A stretch of DNA of 64,000 bases from Agreia sp. PsM10 (GCF_030433855.1 NZ_JARUXC010000003.1:1-64000), one strand, 5' to 3'; shown: positions 10,405 through 20,803, numbered from the stretch's first letter. Numbers and translations: made by a program. The notes: generated from the sequence alone by a model not told the origin.

Positions 10405-11215
10405 CCCCGACCTCAACGCGGGCGAGAATGCGCCCGCGTTCGAACTCCGCCTCGACAACTTCGAGGGTCCGTTCGACCTGCTGCTCTCGCTCATCTCGAA
10501 GCACGAACTCGACATCACCGACATCGCGCTCAGCAAAGTCACCGACGAGTTCATCGGCTTCCTCCGCGGCGTCGATTCGGCGGAGGAGCTCGACCGCGCG
10601 TCGGAGTTCCTCGTGGTCGCCGCGACGCTGCTCGACCTGAAGATCGTGGGGCTGCTGCCCCAGGGCGAGCTCGTCGATGCCGAAGACGTGGCTCTCCTCG
10701 AGGCGCGGGACCTGCTCTTCGCCCGCCTGCTGCAGTACCGGGCGTTCAAGCAGGTCGCGGAGTGGTTCGGCACGAGCCTCGAAGCCGAATCGACCCGGCA
10801 CGTGAGGCAGGTTCGGCTCGAAGAGAAGTACCGACGGCAGACGCCCGAGCTGGTGTGGACGCTGACCCCCGACGACTTCGCCGCGCTTGCGGCCCTGGCC
10901 CTCGCGCCCCGGGAGATACCGACCGTGGGACTGGAACATCTGCACGCGCCGCTGGTGAGCATCCGGGAACAGGCGGCCCATGTCGTGACCCTTCTTCGGT
11001 CGAGCGCCGGCCCGATGTCGTTCCGTCAGCTGATCGCGGGAATCGCCGAGAAGGGCGTCGTGGTCGCCCGGTTCCTCGCCGTGCTCGAGCTCTATCGGCG
11101 CGCGTCGATCTCGTTCGAGCAGATCGAGCCGCTCGGCGAGCTGACGCTCAGCTGGACGGCCGAGTCGTGGACCGAGGAGAACCTCTCTAATCTGGGAGCG
11201 GACTATGACAACTGA
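10388..11215 (+). CDS. scpA: segregation and condensation protein ScpA
   Basis: About 275 aa. The kleisin subunit that bridges SMC heads. The family N-terminal signature FELRLDNFEGPFDLLLSLI is followed by KHELDITDIALSKVTDEF, and the C-terminal winged helix carries VARFLAVLELYRR. GTG 10388 is the only start that keeps this signature near the N-terminus; it lies 17 bp inside parA and has no strong ribosome site, suggesting coupling. The end overlaps scpB by 11 bp. Confidence 0.95.
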   Translation: MARSPSPDLNAGENAPAFELRLDNFEGPFDLLLSLISKHELDITDIALSKVTDEFIGFLRGVDSAEELDRASEFLVVAATLLDLKIVGLLPQGELVDAEDVALLEARDLLFARLLQYRAFKQVAEWFGTSLEAESTRHVRQVRLEEKYRRQTPELVWTLTPDDFAALAALALAPREIPTVGLEHLHAPLVSIREQAAHVVTLLRSSAGPMSFRQLIAGIAEKGVVVARFLAVLELYRRASISFEQIEPLGELTLSWTAESWTEENLSNLGADYDN

Positions 11216-11825
11216 CACTTCGCTCGAAGACATCCCTTCACCCGACGACCCGGTCGCCCCGGCCCCCGTCGTGGTCGCCGATGTCGATCGCGCGCTCGAA
11301 GCGATCCTCATGGTCGCCGACGAACCGCAGAGCCTGGTCGCCCTCGCCACGGTCGTGTCACGTCCCGTCGCCGTCGTGCGGCAGGCGATCGAACGACTCG
11401 TCGACGACTTCGACGGCGTCGGCGGCTCGATCAGGCGCGGCTTCGAACTGCGCGAGGTCGGAGGCGGCTGGCGGCTGTACGTGCGCGCCGACTACGACTA
11501 TGTGGTCACCGACTTCGTCTCGACCCAGAACCCGTCGCGCCTCAGCCAGGCCGCCCTCGAGACGCTGGCCGTGATCGCCTACAAGCAGCCCATCTCGCGG
11601 GGGTCGATCGCATCGATCCGCGCGGTCAACGTGGATTCGGTCGTGCGCACCCTGCTCGGCCGCGGCCTCATCACCGAGGTGTCGACGGATGCCGAGACGC
11701 ACGCGATCCTGTACGGCACGACCGACCTCGTGCTGACCCAGCTGGGCCTCAACTCCCTCGACGAACTCCCCCCGATCTCGCCGCTGCTCGCAGACGGCGC
11801 GGAAGGCTTTGATGAACGACTTTGA
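11205..11825 (+). CDS. scpB: segregation and condensation protein ScpB
   Basis: 206 aa. The ScpA partner with two winged-helix domains. Family motifs seen are RALEAILMVADEP near the N-terminus, GWRLYVRADY and LSQAALETLAVIAYKQPISRGSIASIRAVN, with GRGLITEVSTD at the end of the second domain. ATG 11205 follows GGGAGCGG. It works with SMC in chromosome condensation. It overlaps rluB by 14 bp. Confidence 0.96.
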   Translation: MTTDTSLEDIPSPDDPVAPAPVVVADVDRALEAILMVADEPQSLVALATVVSRPVAVVRQAIERLVDDFDGVGGSIRRGFELREVGGGWRLYVRADYDYVVTDFVSTQNPSRLSQAALETLAVIAYKQPISRGSIASIRAVNVDSVVRTLLGRGLITEVSTDAETHAILYGTTDLVLTQLGLNSLDELPPISPLLADGAEGFDERL

Positions 11826-12621
11826 CCACGGAACCCCCGACGACACGGGCATTCGCCTGCAGAAGGTGATGGCCGCCGCCGGCGTGGCCTCGCGTCGCGC
11901 ATCCGAGGAGCTGATCGCCGCCGGGCGCGTGCGCGTCAACGGCCAGGTGGTGCGGGAGCCGGGGCGTCGGATCGATCCGGCCGTCGACAAGCTGGCCGTC
12001 GACAACGTCGCCATTCAGCTCGACCAGTCGAAGCGCTACGTGATGCTCAACAAGCCGGTGGGCATCGTGTCGAGCCTCGCCGACGAGAACGGCCGGCCCG
12101 ATCTGCGCGAGTTCACCGAGCAGTTCGAGGAGCGGCTCTTCAACGTCGGACGTCTCGACGCGGAGACGTCAGGTCTTCTGATCCTCACCAACGACGGCGA
12201 CCTGGCGCACGTGCTCGCGCACCCGTCGTTCGGTGTGATGAAGACCTACATCGCCAAGGTGCGCGGTGCCATGACGCCGCAGACCGTGCAGCGGCTGACG
12301 ACCGGACTCGAGCTGGAGGACGGCCCGATCGCCGCCGACAAGGCTCGACTGCTCGAGACCTCGAACGGGTTCAGCCTGATCGAGATCACGCTGCACTCCG
12401 GCCGCAACCGCATCGTGCGACGCATGCTGAAAGAGGTCGGGCACCCCGTGGTCGATCTCGTGCGACGCTCGTTCGGCCCCCTGCACCTCGGCAACCTGCG
12501 CGTTGGCGCGACCAGGGAGCTCACCTCTGCCGAGCTCGGCCAGATTCTGACGCTGTCGCGCTCGAAGGATGCGGCTGCGCCGGCCGGTTCGCCTGACAGC
12601 TCGTCAGAAGCGGGGGAGTAG
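11812..12621 (+). CDS. rluB: 23S rRNA pseudouridine synthase, RluB family
   Basis: 269 aa. An S4 domain (residues about 10–60, [20 protein letters not shown]) is followed by a RsuA/RluB/RluE catalytic domain with the catalytic Asp in [19 protein letters not shown] (about 115–133) and the terminal [19 protein letters not shown] motif. It isomerises a uridine in 23S rRNA. RluB is chosen over RsuA because of the scpB neighbour, which is the usual bacterial arrangement. ATG 11812 lies within the end of scpB. Confidence 0.93.
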   Translation: MNDFDHGTPDDTGIRLQKVMAAAGVASRRASEELIAAGRVRVNGQVVREPGRRIDPAVDKLAVDNVAIQLDQSKRYVMLNKPVGIVSSLADENGRPDLREFTEQFEERLFNVGRLDAETSGLLILTNDGDLAHVLAHPSFGVMKTYIAKVRGAMTPQTVQRLTTGLELEDGPIAADKARLLETSNGFSLIEITLHSGRNRIVRRMLKEVGHPVVDLVRRSFGPLHLGNLRVGATRELTSAELGQILTLSRSKDAAAPAGSPDSSSEAGE

Positions 12622-12624
12622 GCC

Positions 12625-13707
12625 ATGGTCGAATCCCGTCTCACCGGGCAGGTGCGCGTCGTCGGCGTCGGCCTGCTCGGCACCAGCATCGGCCTCGGCC
12701 TGCGCGCCCGCGGCGTCGACGTCATCCTCTCCGACGCGTCGCCGACCAACCTCAGCATCGCCATCGACTACGGCGCCGGTCGGGCGGCTGCGGCCGACGA
12801 CTTCCCGCAGATCGTCGTCGTCTGCGTCCCCCCGGACGTGACGGCGCAGATCGTCGCCGCAGAACTCCTCGCCTACCCCGATGCCCTCGTGACCGATGTC
12901 GCCAGCGTCAAAGTCGCCCCCCTCGAGGAGCTGCGCGCATCCGGTGCCGACGTGACGCGCTACCTCGGCTCGCACCCGCTCGCCGGGCGCGAGCGCGGCG
13001 GCCCCCTGTCGGGCAGGGCCGATCTGTTTCTCGGGCGTCCCTGGGTCGTTGCCGACCACGGGGGCGTGTCGTACCAGCGCGGCTCGCTGCTCGACGACCT
13101 CATTCTCGACCTCGGGGCCACGCTCGTGGAGATGAGCCCGGAGCAGCACGACCTGTCGGTCGCCCTCGTCTCCCACGTTCCCCAGGTGATCTCGAGCGTC
13201 ATGGCCAGGCGGCTCACCGATGCGCCCGATGCGGCTGTGAACCTGTCGGGTCAGGGACTGCGCGACGTCACCCGCATCGCGGCGAGCGACCCGGAGCTGT
13301 GGGTTCAGATCCTCGGAGCCAACGCCGGGCCCGTCGCCGACGTGCTCCGAGACTTCCGCGCCGACCTCGACCGGTTCATCGACGCGCTCGAGCATCCGTC
13401 GCAGGGATCCTCTCGGCGACGCATCAACGAGGAGCTCGCCGGCGGCAACATGGGAGTGGCCCGCATTCCGGGCAAGCACGGACTCGACCGGCGGTACTCG
13501 TCGCTCGTGGTCATGGTCGACGACAAACCGGGCGAACTGGCGAGACTGTTCCACGAGATCGGCGAGGCGAACGTGAACCTCGAAGATCTGCGCCTGGAAC
13601 ACTCGCCCGGCGCCCAGATCGGCCTGGCCGAGATCTTGGTTCTGCCCGAAGCGGTGCAGCGCCTCACCGACGAACTGTCGCAGCGAGGCTGGAGGATTGC
13701 AGGATGA
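12625..13707 (+). CDS. tyrA: prephenate dehydrogenase with C-terminal ACT domain
   Basis: 360 aa. Oxidatively decarboxylates prephenate in tyrosine synthesis. The NAD(P)-binding loop [18 protein letters not shown] lies at about 13–30, with SDASPTNL after it, the dehydrogenase motif [14 protein letters not shown] at about 113, and a helical C-terminal domain ([18 protein letters not shown]). Residues about 290–355 form an ACT domain ([20 protein letters not shown]), the usual feedback site for tyrosine. ATG 12625 is 3 bp after rluB; the stop overlaps cmk by ATGA. Confidence 0.93.
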   Translation: MVESRLTGQVRVVGVGLLGTSIGLGLRARGVDVILSDASPTNLSIAIDYGAGRAAAADDFPQIVVVCVPPDVTAQIVAAELLAYPDALVTDVASVKVAPLEELRASGADVTRYLGSHPLAGRERGGPLSGRADLFLGRPWVVADHGGVSYQRGSLLDDLILDLGATLVEMSPEQHDLSVALVSHVPQVISSVMARRLTDAPDAAVNLSGQGLRDVTRIAASDPELWVQILGANAGPVADVLRDFRADLDRFIDALEHPSQGSSRRRINEELAGGNMGVARIPGKHGLDRRYSSLVVMVDDKPGELARLFHEIGEANVNLEDLRLEHSPGAQIGLAEILVLPEAVQRLTDELSQRGWRIAG

Positions 13708-14444
13708 CCACCCCGGAACGAACGAACACTCGGCGCGAGACCACGTCGGACGCGAACAGCGACACCACCTTCGTCGTCGCCGTCGACGGCCCGGCGGGCA
13801 GCGGCAAGTCGAGCGTGAGCAAGGCAGCGGCCGCTGCACTCGGTTATGCCTACCTCGACTCGGGTGCCTGCTACCGGGCGTTGGCCTGGAGCCTGCTCGA
13901 CCGCGGAGTCGACCTCGAGGACTCGGCCGCCGTCGTGGAGGCGCAGACGACATTCGACCTTCGCATCGGAACAGAGCCCGCCGACTACTTCGTGCGGGTC
14001 GGGGAGACCGACGTGACCGACGCCATCCGGGAGCCCCGCGTCACCAACGCCGTGCGGCACATCTCGAAGGTGCCCGAGGTGCGATCCGGGCTCACCGCGC
14101 TGTTCCGCCGAATCATCCGCGCCACGCCGAACCCGGGCATCGTCGTGGAAGGTCGCGACATCACGACGGTCGTCGCATCCGATGCTCCCGTGAGAATCCT
14201 GCTAACAGCGTCGGAAGAGGCTAGAATGGCGAGGCGTTCCAAGGAACTGACCGATCAGAGTGCTGCCGTCGTGGGTGAACAGCTCCGGTCCCGAGATCAG
14301 GCCGACTCTCGAGTCGTCGATTTCATGAACGCCGCCGATGGTGTTCTCACCCTCGATTCAACCGAACTCGACTTCGACCAGACCGTTCACGCGGTGGTCG
14401 AGATCGTCCACACTCAAACAGCGAGGATCTCGCATGGCCGATAA
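13704..14444 (+). CDS. cmk: (d)CMP kinase
   Basis: 246 aa. Phosphorylates CMP and dCMP. P-loop [14 protein letters not shown] lies at about residues 29–42 after a short variable N-terminus, with [13 protein letters not shown], then EGRDITTVV and the lid region [10 protein letters not shown]. The length fits the long bacterial form. ATG 13704 overlaps the tyrA stop (ATGA); the 3' end overlaps der by 11 bp. cmk–der adjacency is standard. Confidence 0.96.
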   Translation: MTTPERTNTRRETTSDANSDTTFVVAVDGPAGSGKSSVSKAAAAALGYAYLDSGACYRALAWSLLDRGVDLEDSAAVVEAQTTFDLRIGTEPADYFVRVGETDVTDAIREPRVTNAVRHISKVPEVRSGLTALFRRIIRATPNPGIVVEGRDITTVVASDAPVRILLTASEEARMARRSKELTDQSAAVVGEQLRSRDQADSRVVDFMNAADGVLTLDSTELDFDQTVHAVVEIVHTQTARISHGR

Positions 14445-15978
14445 AAAGGCTCCCAACCCGTCCAGCCCGATGACCGACTCCGAAGACGACTTCGAGGGCA
14501 CCGACCCGACCCTGCTCGACAGGCTCGACACTCTCGACGACGAGCTGATCTCGGCGCGCACCGAGACGCTGCGCGCCGGGCTCGCCGACTTCGACCTCGA
14601 CGACGACGACCTTCAGATTCTCGAAGCCGCGACCGACGACCCCGACGCCATCACGTATCTGCCGGCGCTCCCCGTGCTCGCGATCGTGGGCCGGCCGAAC
14701 GTCGGCAAGTCCGCGCTCGTCAACCGCATCCTCGGCCGCCGCGAGGCCGTCGTCGAGGACACCCCCGGCGTCACCCGCGACCGCGTCTCGTACAAGGCCG
14801 AGTGGGCCGACCGCTTCTTCACCATCGTCGACACCGGCGGATGGGAACCCGACGCCAAGGGCATCAACGCCTCCGTCGCCATGCAGGCCGAGATCGCGAT
14901 CGACCTCGCCGACGCCGTGCTCTTCGTCGTCGATGCCAACGTCGGCGCCACGTCGACCGACGAGCACGTCGTTCGTCTGCTGCGCAAGGCGAAGAAGCCC
15001 GTGTACCTCGCTGCGAACAAGGTCGACGACCTGCGCCAGGAGCCCAACGCCTCGGTGCTGTGGTCCCTCGGTCTCGGCGAGCCGTACCCCGTCTCGGCGC
15101 TTCACGGCCGCGGCGTCGCCGACCTGCTCGACATCATCATGAAGGACCTGCCGCCGGTCTCGGCCGTCGCGAAGCAGGAAGTGGGCGGACCGCGTCGCGT
15201 CGCCATCCTCGGCCGCCCGAACGTGGGAAAGTCGTCGCTGCTGAACAAGGCCGCGGGCGAAGAACGCGTCGTGGTCAACGAGCTCGCCGGAACGACCCGC
15301 GATCCGGTCGACGAGCAGGTCGAGATCGCCGGACGCATCTGGCGTTTTGTCGACACGGCCGGAATCCGTCGCCGGGTGCACCTGCAGCAGGGCGCGGACT
15401 TCTACGCGTCGCTTCGCACCTCGGCCGCGCTCGAGAAAGCCGAAGTCGCCGTCGTGATGATCGACGTGACCGAGCCGATCAGCGAGCAGGACGTGCGCAT
15501 CATCGACCTCGTTCTCGAATCGGGACGCGCCCTCGTGCTCGCCTTCAACAAGTGGGACATGCTCGACGACGAACGACGTCGCTACCTCGAGCGCGAGATC
15601 GAACAGGATCTCGCGCACGTGTCGTGGGCACCGCGCGTCAACATGTCGGCCAAGACCGGTCGTCACCTCGAGAAGCTCGTACCCGCACTCGAACTCGCGC
15701 TCGACTCGTGGGACACCCGTCTTCCGACGGGCAAGTTCAACGCATTCCTGGCCGAACTCACCTCGGCGCACCCGCACCCCGTGCGCGGAGGAAAGCAGCC
15801 GCGCATCCTGTTCGGAACGCAGGCATCGAGCCGCCCGCCGACATTCGTGCTGTTCACGACCGGGTTCCTCGACCCGGGCTACCGTCGCTATATTCAGCGC
15901 CGGCTGCGCGAGGTCTACGGCTTCGAAGGCTCGCCGATCATCGTCAGCATGCGCGTGCGCGAGAAGCGCAAGCGCTAG
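14434..15978 (+). CDS. der: ribosome biogenesis GTPase Der (EngA)
   Basis: 514 aa. A double GTPase needed for 50S assembly. G1 motifs are [14 protein letters not shown] (about 87) and [14 protein letters not shown] (about 260), with switch sequences TPGVTRDRV and [14 protein letters not shown] and DTAGIR, NKVD and NKWD. A KH-like C-terminal domain follows ([18 protein letters not shown]). The first 80 residues form an acidic N-terminal extension typical of actinobacterial Der. ATG 14434 overlaps the end of cmk. Confidence 0.97.
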   Translation: MADKKAPNPSSPMTDSEDDFEGTDPTLLDRLDTLDDELISARTETLRAGLADFDLDDDDLQILEAATDDPDAITYLPALPVLAIVGRPNVGKSALVNRILGRREAVVEDTPGVTRDRVSYKAEWADRFFTIVDTGGWEPDAKGINASVAMQAEIAIDLADAVLFVVDANVGATSTDEHVVRLLRKAKKPVYLAANKVDDLRQEPNASVLWSLGLGEPYPVSALHGRGVADLLDIIMKDLPPVSAVAKQEVGGPRRVAILGRPNVGKSSLLNKAAGEERVVVNELAGTTRDPVDEQVEIAGRIWRFVDTAGIRRRVHLQQGADFYASLRTSAALEKAEVAVVMIDVTEPISEQDVRIIDLVLESGRALVLAFNKWDMLDDERRRYLEREIEQDLAHVSWAPRVNMSAKTGRHLEKLVPALELALDSWDTRLPTGKFNAFLAELTSAHPHPVRGGKQPRILFGTQASSRPPTFVLFTTGFLDPGYRRYIQRRLREVYGFEGSPIIVSMRVREKRKR

Positions 15979-15986
15979 CCGTTCGC

Positions 15987-16039
15987 GGCGTCTGTTACCG
16001 GTGACGACGTCTGTTACCGGGCCGCCGGCAACAGACGTC
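15987..16039. repeat. repeated CGTCTGTTACCGG motif forming a hairpin after der
   Basis: CGTCTGTTACCGG occurs directly at 15989–16001 and 16008–16020, and in inverted near-copy at 16025–16039. The second and third copies form a 15-bp stem with one mismatch around a 4-nt loop (GCCG). It may end the der transcript, although there is no T-run. Confidence 0.6.
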
Positions 16040-16095
16040 GCGTACGGTCACATTCGCTGCGCCGTAATTCCGCTACCGTTTCGTAGGGTTGTTCT

Positions 16096-16503
16096 GTGAT
16101 ATCCCGCCGCACGCCTGCTCCGATGAGCCTCATCATCGCCGCCGCCGCAGATCTAGTCCTGGTGCTCATCTTCGTGCTGATCGGCCGGGGAAGTCACGAG
16201 GAGGGCTTCACCCTGCTCGGCACGTTGAACACCGCCTGGCCGTTCGTCGCCGGCCTGGCCGCGGGCTGGCTCGTCTCACGAGCGTGGCGCAGGCCCCTGT
16301 CGATGCGGCGAGCGGCCCTGCCGGTCTGGGCATCCACGGTCGTGATCGGCGTGATTCTGCGGGCCCTCAGCGGTCAGGGAGTCGCCGTGTCGTTCGTGAT
16401 CGTGACGCTCCTGGTGCTGGCGGCGTTCCTGTTCGGCTGGCGCGCCCTCGCCAGGCTTGTCGTCTCCCGCAGAACCCGCCACGAGGCGCACGCGGAGCGC
16501 TGA
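16096..16503 (+). CDS. DUF3054 family membrane protein
   Basis: 135 aa with four hydrophobic segments (about 10–28, 42–60, 76–93, 97–115). GRGSHEEGFTLLGTLNTAWPF and GWLVSRAWRRP match the conserved loops of DUF3054, an actinobacterial and haloarchaeal integral membrane family of unknown function. GTG 16096 is the start. It is convergent with the ABC permease gene, 23 bp apart. Confidence 0.85.
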   Translation: MISRRTPAPMSLIIAAAADLVLVLIFVLIGRGSHEEGFTLLGTLNTAWPFVAGLAAGWLVSRAWRRPLSMRRAALPVWASTVVIGVILRALSGQGVAVSFVIVTLLVLAAFLFGWRALARLVVSRRTRHEAHAER

Positions 16504-16526
16504 CCGTCACACGAGACGGACGCACG

Positions 16527-17396
16527 CTACGACAGGATGTCCTTGCTCGAGAATCGCCCATAGGCGAGCGCCCCGAACACCACGACATAGCCGAGCTGCA
16601 GCAGCGCGTTCTGCCCGAACGACGACCACTCGATGGGCTGGCGCAGCAGGTCGGCGAAGTCGAGCCAGTAGTGGCTGAAGAGCCACGGATGCAGCCACTC
16701 GGTCTGAGAGAGCGAGTCGAGCACCTGCGCCACGATCGAGAGCACGACCGTGGCGGCCATGGCTCCGACCGGCGCGTCGGTGAGCGTCGAGATGAACAGG
16801 CCGATCGCGGACAGGCCGAGCAGCGACACCGTGGCGTACAGCGCGATTAGCAGCGACCGCACGAGCGAGTCGCCGATGCTCACCGTGTCGCCGGAGAGCA
16901 GGGTCACCGGCCCGACCGGGAACAACGCGATTCCAATGAGGATGCCGGCGATCGACAGAGTCAGCGTTGCTGCCAGGCAGAAGACGACGGCCGCGAGGTA
17001 CTTCACGACGAGCAGCCGGATGCGCCCGACGGGCGAGACGAGCAGATAGCGCAGCGTGGCCGTGTTCGCCTCGCCCGCGATCGAGTCGCCCGCCACGACG
17101 CCGACCGTCAGGGGAAGGAAGAGGGGGATCGCGATGGTGAGCCCCGCGATGCCCACGAACAGGCCATTCTGCGTGATGCTGTCGATGAATGCCGGGCCGC
17201 GGCCGCTCGATCCCGACGACGAGATGCGCACCGCGACGGCGATCAGGATGGGAACCGCGGCCAGCGCCAGGAGCATCGCCCAGGTGCGGCGGCGTCGGAA
17301 GAGCACGGCGAGTTCCGAGGCGAAGAAGCCCACGCCCAGGCTGCGCCTGGTTCGGCGCGCGACGAGGCTGGCCGCTGTCGGGTCACTGGACGACAT
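16527..17396 (-). CDS. ABC-2 type transporter permease
   Basis: 289 aa with about six membrane segments, the first at residues 38–58, and an RRRRTW stretch before it. SIAGEANTATLRYLLVSPVGR is the cytoplasmic coupling region characteristic of ABC-2 permeases (GTLRYLLV-type motif). It pairs with the ATPase encoded immediately upstream, with a 14-bp overlap, to form an exporter of unknown substrate. Transcription order is LolA-like protein, ATPase, permease. Confidence 0.9.
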   Translation of the reverse strand: MSSSDPTAASLVARRTRRSLGVGFFASELAVLFRRRRTWAMLLALAAVPILIAVAVRISSSGSSGRGPAFIDSITQNGLFVGIAGLTIAIPLFLPLTVGVVAGDSIAGEANTATLRYLLVSPVGRIRLLVVKYLAAVVFCLAATLTLSIAGILIGIALFPVGPVTLLSGDTVSIGDSLVRSLLIALYATVSLLGLSAIGLFISTLTDAPVGAMAATVVLSIVAQVLDSLSQTEWLHPWLFSHYWLDFADLLRQPIEWSSFGQNALLQLGYVVVFGALAYGRFSSKDILS

Positions 17397-18366
17397 CGAA
17401 TCCCTCCCCGGTCAGCGCGACGAAGAGGTCTTCGAGCGATGCGTGGTCGACGGCGAAACCGCGCACTCGCACCCCCGCGTTCACCAGCGCCGCGACGATG
17501 TCCTCCGGCTCGATCGACTCGGGCAGCGTTGCGGTGACGGCCGCACCCGGCGCATCCGGATGCCCGGGGTCGAGACCCAGCGTGCGCAGCACCTGGGCGG
17601 CGGCGTCGGCATCGGGCGTCGTGACGATCACGCGAGTCGTGCCCGCGGAGCGCAGCTCGTCGAGCGTGCCCTGGGCGACGAGCCTGCCGGCCCGCATCAC
17701 GGCGGCGTGCGTGCACATCTGCTCGATCTCGGCGAGCAGGTGGCTCGAGACGAAGACGGTCGTTCCCTCGTCGGCGAGCGACCGGATGAGACTGCGCACC
17801 TCGCGCGTCCCCTGCGGGTCGAGGCCGTTGGTCGGCTCGTCGAGAACGATGAGGTCGCGCGGCGCGAGGAGGGCGTTGGCGATGCCGAGCCGCTGCTTCA
17901 TGCCCAGGGAGTAGGCGCGCACCTTCTTGTCGGCGGCGTGGCCGAGGCCCACCCTGTCGAGGGCGCGCGAGACCCGGGCGGACCGGGTGCCGTTCGGCGC
18001 GAACCCGTCGGCGGAGTCGAGCCGGCGCAGGTTGGCGGAGCCTGAGAGGAACGGGGAGAAGCCGGGACCCTCGATCAGGGCACCGACCCGCGGAAGGACC
18101 GACCCGAGCTTCTGCGGCATGCGTTCGCCCAGAACGCTGATCTCGCCGCCGCTTGCCTGGGCGAGTCCCAGCAGCATGCGGATCGTCGTCGTCTTTCCCG
18201 AACCGTTGGGGCCGAGGAAGCCGAAAACGGAACCGCGCGGAACCGACAGTGCCAGGCCGTCGACGACCGTCTGGCGGCCGAAGCGCTTCGTGAGCGCCGT
18301 TGTCTCTATCGCGAGTCCGGATGCGTGTGCGGGTGCCGACGAGCCCGCGCCGCTGCAGTCGATCAC
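17383..18366 (-). CDS. ABC transporter ATP-binding protein (ABC-2 partner)
   Basis: About 327 aa from GTG 18366. Walker A GPNGSGKTTT (about 60), signature YSLGMKQRLGIANALL, Walker B LIVLDEPTNGLDP and the H-loop VSSHLLAEIEQM are all intact. The C-terminal 80 residues are the DUF4162-like domain of drug and bacteriocin exporter ATPases. The GTG overlaps the TGA of the LolA-like gene (GTGA), showing coupling. Homologues serve in antibiotic or lipid export; the substrate here is unknown. Confidence 0.9.
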   Translation of the reverse strand: MIDCSGAGSSAPAHASGLAIETTALTKRFGRQTVVDGLALSVPRGSVFGFLGPNGSGKTTTIRMLLGLAQASGGEISVLGERMPQKLGSVLPRVGALIEGPGFSPFLSGSANLRRLDSADGFAPNGTRSARVSRALDRVGLGHAADKKVRAYSLGMKQRLGIANALLAPRDLIVLDEPTNGLDPQGTREVRSLIRSLADEGTTVFVSSHLLAEIEQMCTHAAVMRAGRLVAQGTLDELRSAGTTRVIVTTPDADAAAQVLRTLGLDPGHPDAPGAAVTATLPESIEPEDIVAALVNAGVRVRGFAVDHASLEDLFVALTGEGFDVVQ

Positions 18367-19454
18367 TTCCCGGCTGCCGCCTGCAGGCTCTCGACCGGCA
18401 CGGCGCCGGCGAGCACGCGCCCGTCGTCGGTGATGAGCACGGTCAGCAGGGTGGTCTGCAGCACATGGCCTCCGTCGACAGACGTCGTCAGCTGCGAGAG
18501 CATCGGCGAGTCGGTGAGCGACGAGGGGTCCGTGCTCGCGGGGAGCTCGACGATGGTGTCCCATCCCGTTCCCGTGACGGTCGGCTCGGGGTGCGTGCCG
18601 GCATCCGGTGCCACGCTGCCGTCGGCAGGGGCGTCATCGCGGTTCGGGAGTGCCTTCTCGGTGACGTCGGTTCCAGCGGGGGGAGTGAAGTCGAAGAGGT
18701 CGGCGGAGGGAGTGTCGAGTGACAGCGACGTGAAGGCCACGTGGAACGCGGCGTCGGACGAACCCTGCGCGAAGACGTCGACGCTCAGGGGGAGTCCGGT
18801 GTCGGCGTCGACCGCGATCTCCACCGACGAGACGAGGGTCGTCGAGCTGTCGGGGGTGAGGACGAGGTCGTAGGCCGAGCGGCCGGCCACGGTCACGGGA
18901 TCGCCGATCGTGACCTCGGTGCTCGGGTCGACGGCGTCGAGGAAGCGGGTGGCCAGTTCGGCGGGGGTCAGCGACTCGGCCGAGGCGTCGGGTGCTGTGG
19001 ATGCGTCGGCCGGCAGGGTGGAATGCACGGCCGTGGAGTCGTTCGAGTCGTAGAGCCACAGGTCGTCGCCGTTGCGGATCGCGTCGCGCTCGGCCATGTC
19101 GTCGAGGATCTGCACGCGGCTCTGGGTGGGGCCGTCGACGTAGACGCGCAGCGTGTGCGAGGCGGTGAGCAGCTCGAGTGCGGAGGTGAGGTCGCTGCCG
19201 TCGGAGGAGTCGGAGGAGGAGCCGGTGGAGCCGCCGAGGCCGGAGACATCGGGCAGCCCGAGGTTCGACGACTGCTCGATGGTGCCCGAGAAGGTGTCGA
19301 CCGTGCTCGAGGCCGCGAGTTCGAGAACCTGCTGCGGCGTCTTGTCTGCAGGGTCGGCGGAGGCGCTGGTCGCGAAGACCCCGCCCAGAACGACGGCGCC
19401 GATAGCGACGGGAGCTGCGGCGGCGGGAATCCAACGGTGCCAGGTGCGGGGCAT
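18363..19454 (-). CDS. secreted or anchored LolA/RseB-like protein
   Basis: 363 aa. A hydrophobic N-terminal segment (residues about 9–33, ending ATSASADPADK) acts as signal peptide or anchor. The mature part has repeated beta-strand patterns (HTLRVYVDGPTQSRVQILD, GDDLWLYDSNDSTAVH, DLVLTPDSSTTLVSSVEIAVD) of the LolA/LppX/RseB half-barrel fold, a lipid-binding or sensor fold. It is coupled to the ABC exporter, so it may hand lipid or peptide to or from it. That link is inference from position. Confidence 0.82.
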   Translation of the reverse strand: MPRTWHRWIPAAAAPVAIGAVVLGGVFATSASADPADKTPQQVLELAASSTVDTFSGTIEQSSNLGLPDVSGLGGSTGSSSDSSDGSDLTSALELLTASHTLRVYVDGPTQSRVQILDDMAERDAIRNGDDLWLYDSNDSTAVHSTLPADASTAPDASAESLTPAELATRFLDAVDPSTEVTIGDPVTVAGRSAYDLVLTPDSSTTLVSSVEIAVDADTGLPLSVDVFAQGSSDAAFHVAFTSLSLDTPSADLFDFTPPAGTDVTEKALPNRDDAPADGSVAPDAGTHPEPTVTGTGWDTIVELPASTDPSSLTDSPMLSQLTTSVDGGHVLQTTLLTVLITDDGRVLAGAVPVESLQAAAGK

Positions 19455-19648
19455 GAGCGGCCAACTTTCGGGTGGTGCGGTCGTCGTGAACGGGATCCGC
19501 GACGCGGTGTGACGAACGCTACGCCGGAAGTCCGTGAATCTGCTCAGTCTTCTCCTGCACCCTCGGGGCCGTCGCTCGCGGCGCGTGTTCGCGAGCGGGC
19601 GAAAGTCAGGCTAATATGGACAAGTTGTCTTCGCGGATGACAAAGCCA

Positions 19649-19722
<74 letters not shown>

Positions 19723-19728
19723 CAGATT

Positions 19729-19763
19729 AGCCCCGAATTTCTGCGGAAGTTCGGGGCTTTTGC
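19729..19763 (+). terminator. tRNA-Pro terminator
   Basis: A perfect 9-bp stem AGCCCCGAA (19729–19737) and TTCGGGGCT (19750–19758) followed by TTTGCTTT, directly after the tRNA. Confidence 0.85.
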
Positions 19764-20283
19764 TTTGCCCTGATGATGGTGAAATCGGCGAAAACGGCGT
19801 TGGTGACGCGCTATGGGCAAATGGAGCGTGTCGTCGCCGAACGTTTCCAGGTGAATGCGGGACGGTTCCGACGATTCTTGGCGACGGTTCGGTACAGGTC
19901 GAGCACAAGTCGGTTGGCTCGAAAGCGCACGGCAATGTCCGGGAGTCAGCCGGGCTCCATTTCGTGTGTTTGGCCGGATGGTTCTGTCGGATTTATTGCG
20001 AACGGGTAATGAGACGAACTTCCCAGAAACCACTCGCGGACCTGATCTTGAAAGCTCGATCTGGGTTGGTGCAACGGTCCGCTTTAGGGTCCTTCTACGG
20101 GTTTTGGATACGGACGGGTCTTGCCGGAAAGCAGACGGGCAATCATCAGCGCTGATATGCGTTGGCTGGGTTGCAGGATCATCTACCTCGCCGGTCCCGC
20201 ATGGTTCGCCGGACAAGACGCGGGCGAGTTTTCCGTACGATTCGACCCCGAACTGGCAGCTTGACCGGGAGAATGACCGGTCT
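19764..20283. other. 520-bp stretch with no supported gene
   Basis: Only short frames lacking protein-like composition or ribosome sites are present on either strand. Nothing resembling the island's expected integrase can be read here, although this is the usual place for one. Confidence 0.6.
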
Positions 20284-20556
20284 TCAGCGACGTCCGAGAC
20301 TTTTTCGCCGGTTAATGAGCCTGACCAGTTTTTTCAGTTCGGCGGGGTGGGCGGATATTCCCTGGGTCAGGGAGAACCAGGCGTGCAGGATGTGCTTCTC
20401 CATCCTGGTGAGCTTGGGCGTCTCGATGATCACGGCACCGAGGTCGGCGGCGTTCTCGTCGACGCTCCAGTTCCCGGCCTCGAGCTCGAGGAGACTCGCG
20501 CATCCGTCGCATCTGATGAAGCGCTCGAGTTTGAAATGATCAAACCCACCGCTCAC
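20284..20556 (-). CDS. hypothetical protein, 90 aa
   Basis: A soluble, natural-looking small protein with mixed composition. It contains IRCDGCASLLELEAGNW, which carries a lone CxxC pair, and a helical C-terminus MEKHILHAWFSLTQG...ELKKLVRLINRRKSL. The CxxC could bind metal, but no second pair is present. It stands alone between two gene-free stretches near the island edge. No family is recognised, and an annotated start at 20556 is the only sensible one. Confidence 0.55.
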   Translation of the reverse strand: MSGGFDHFKLERFIRCDGCASLLELEAGNWSVDENAADLGAVIIETPKLTRMEKHILHAWFSLTQGISAHPAELKKLVRLINRRKSLGRR

Positions 20557-20803
20557 GCGGCCTAAAAAACCAAACCCCGAGAGTCAACTAGACCGACAGC
20601 AGTCCCTCCCCACGCTATATAACCTTCTGATTGCGTTGTCGATGACGCTGGACAAAGCAGTCGTGATGATTCGTCATTCCCAAACGGATCAAGACCGTTA
20701 AGTCGGCTTTGACGCCCAGCGCCGACGTGGCGTCCCGGAATTGTTGGGCTAATCGCTCACGCGGCGGTCGCCCTGATCGACACTGCCAAACCCGTAGGGG
20801 GAC

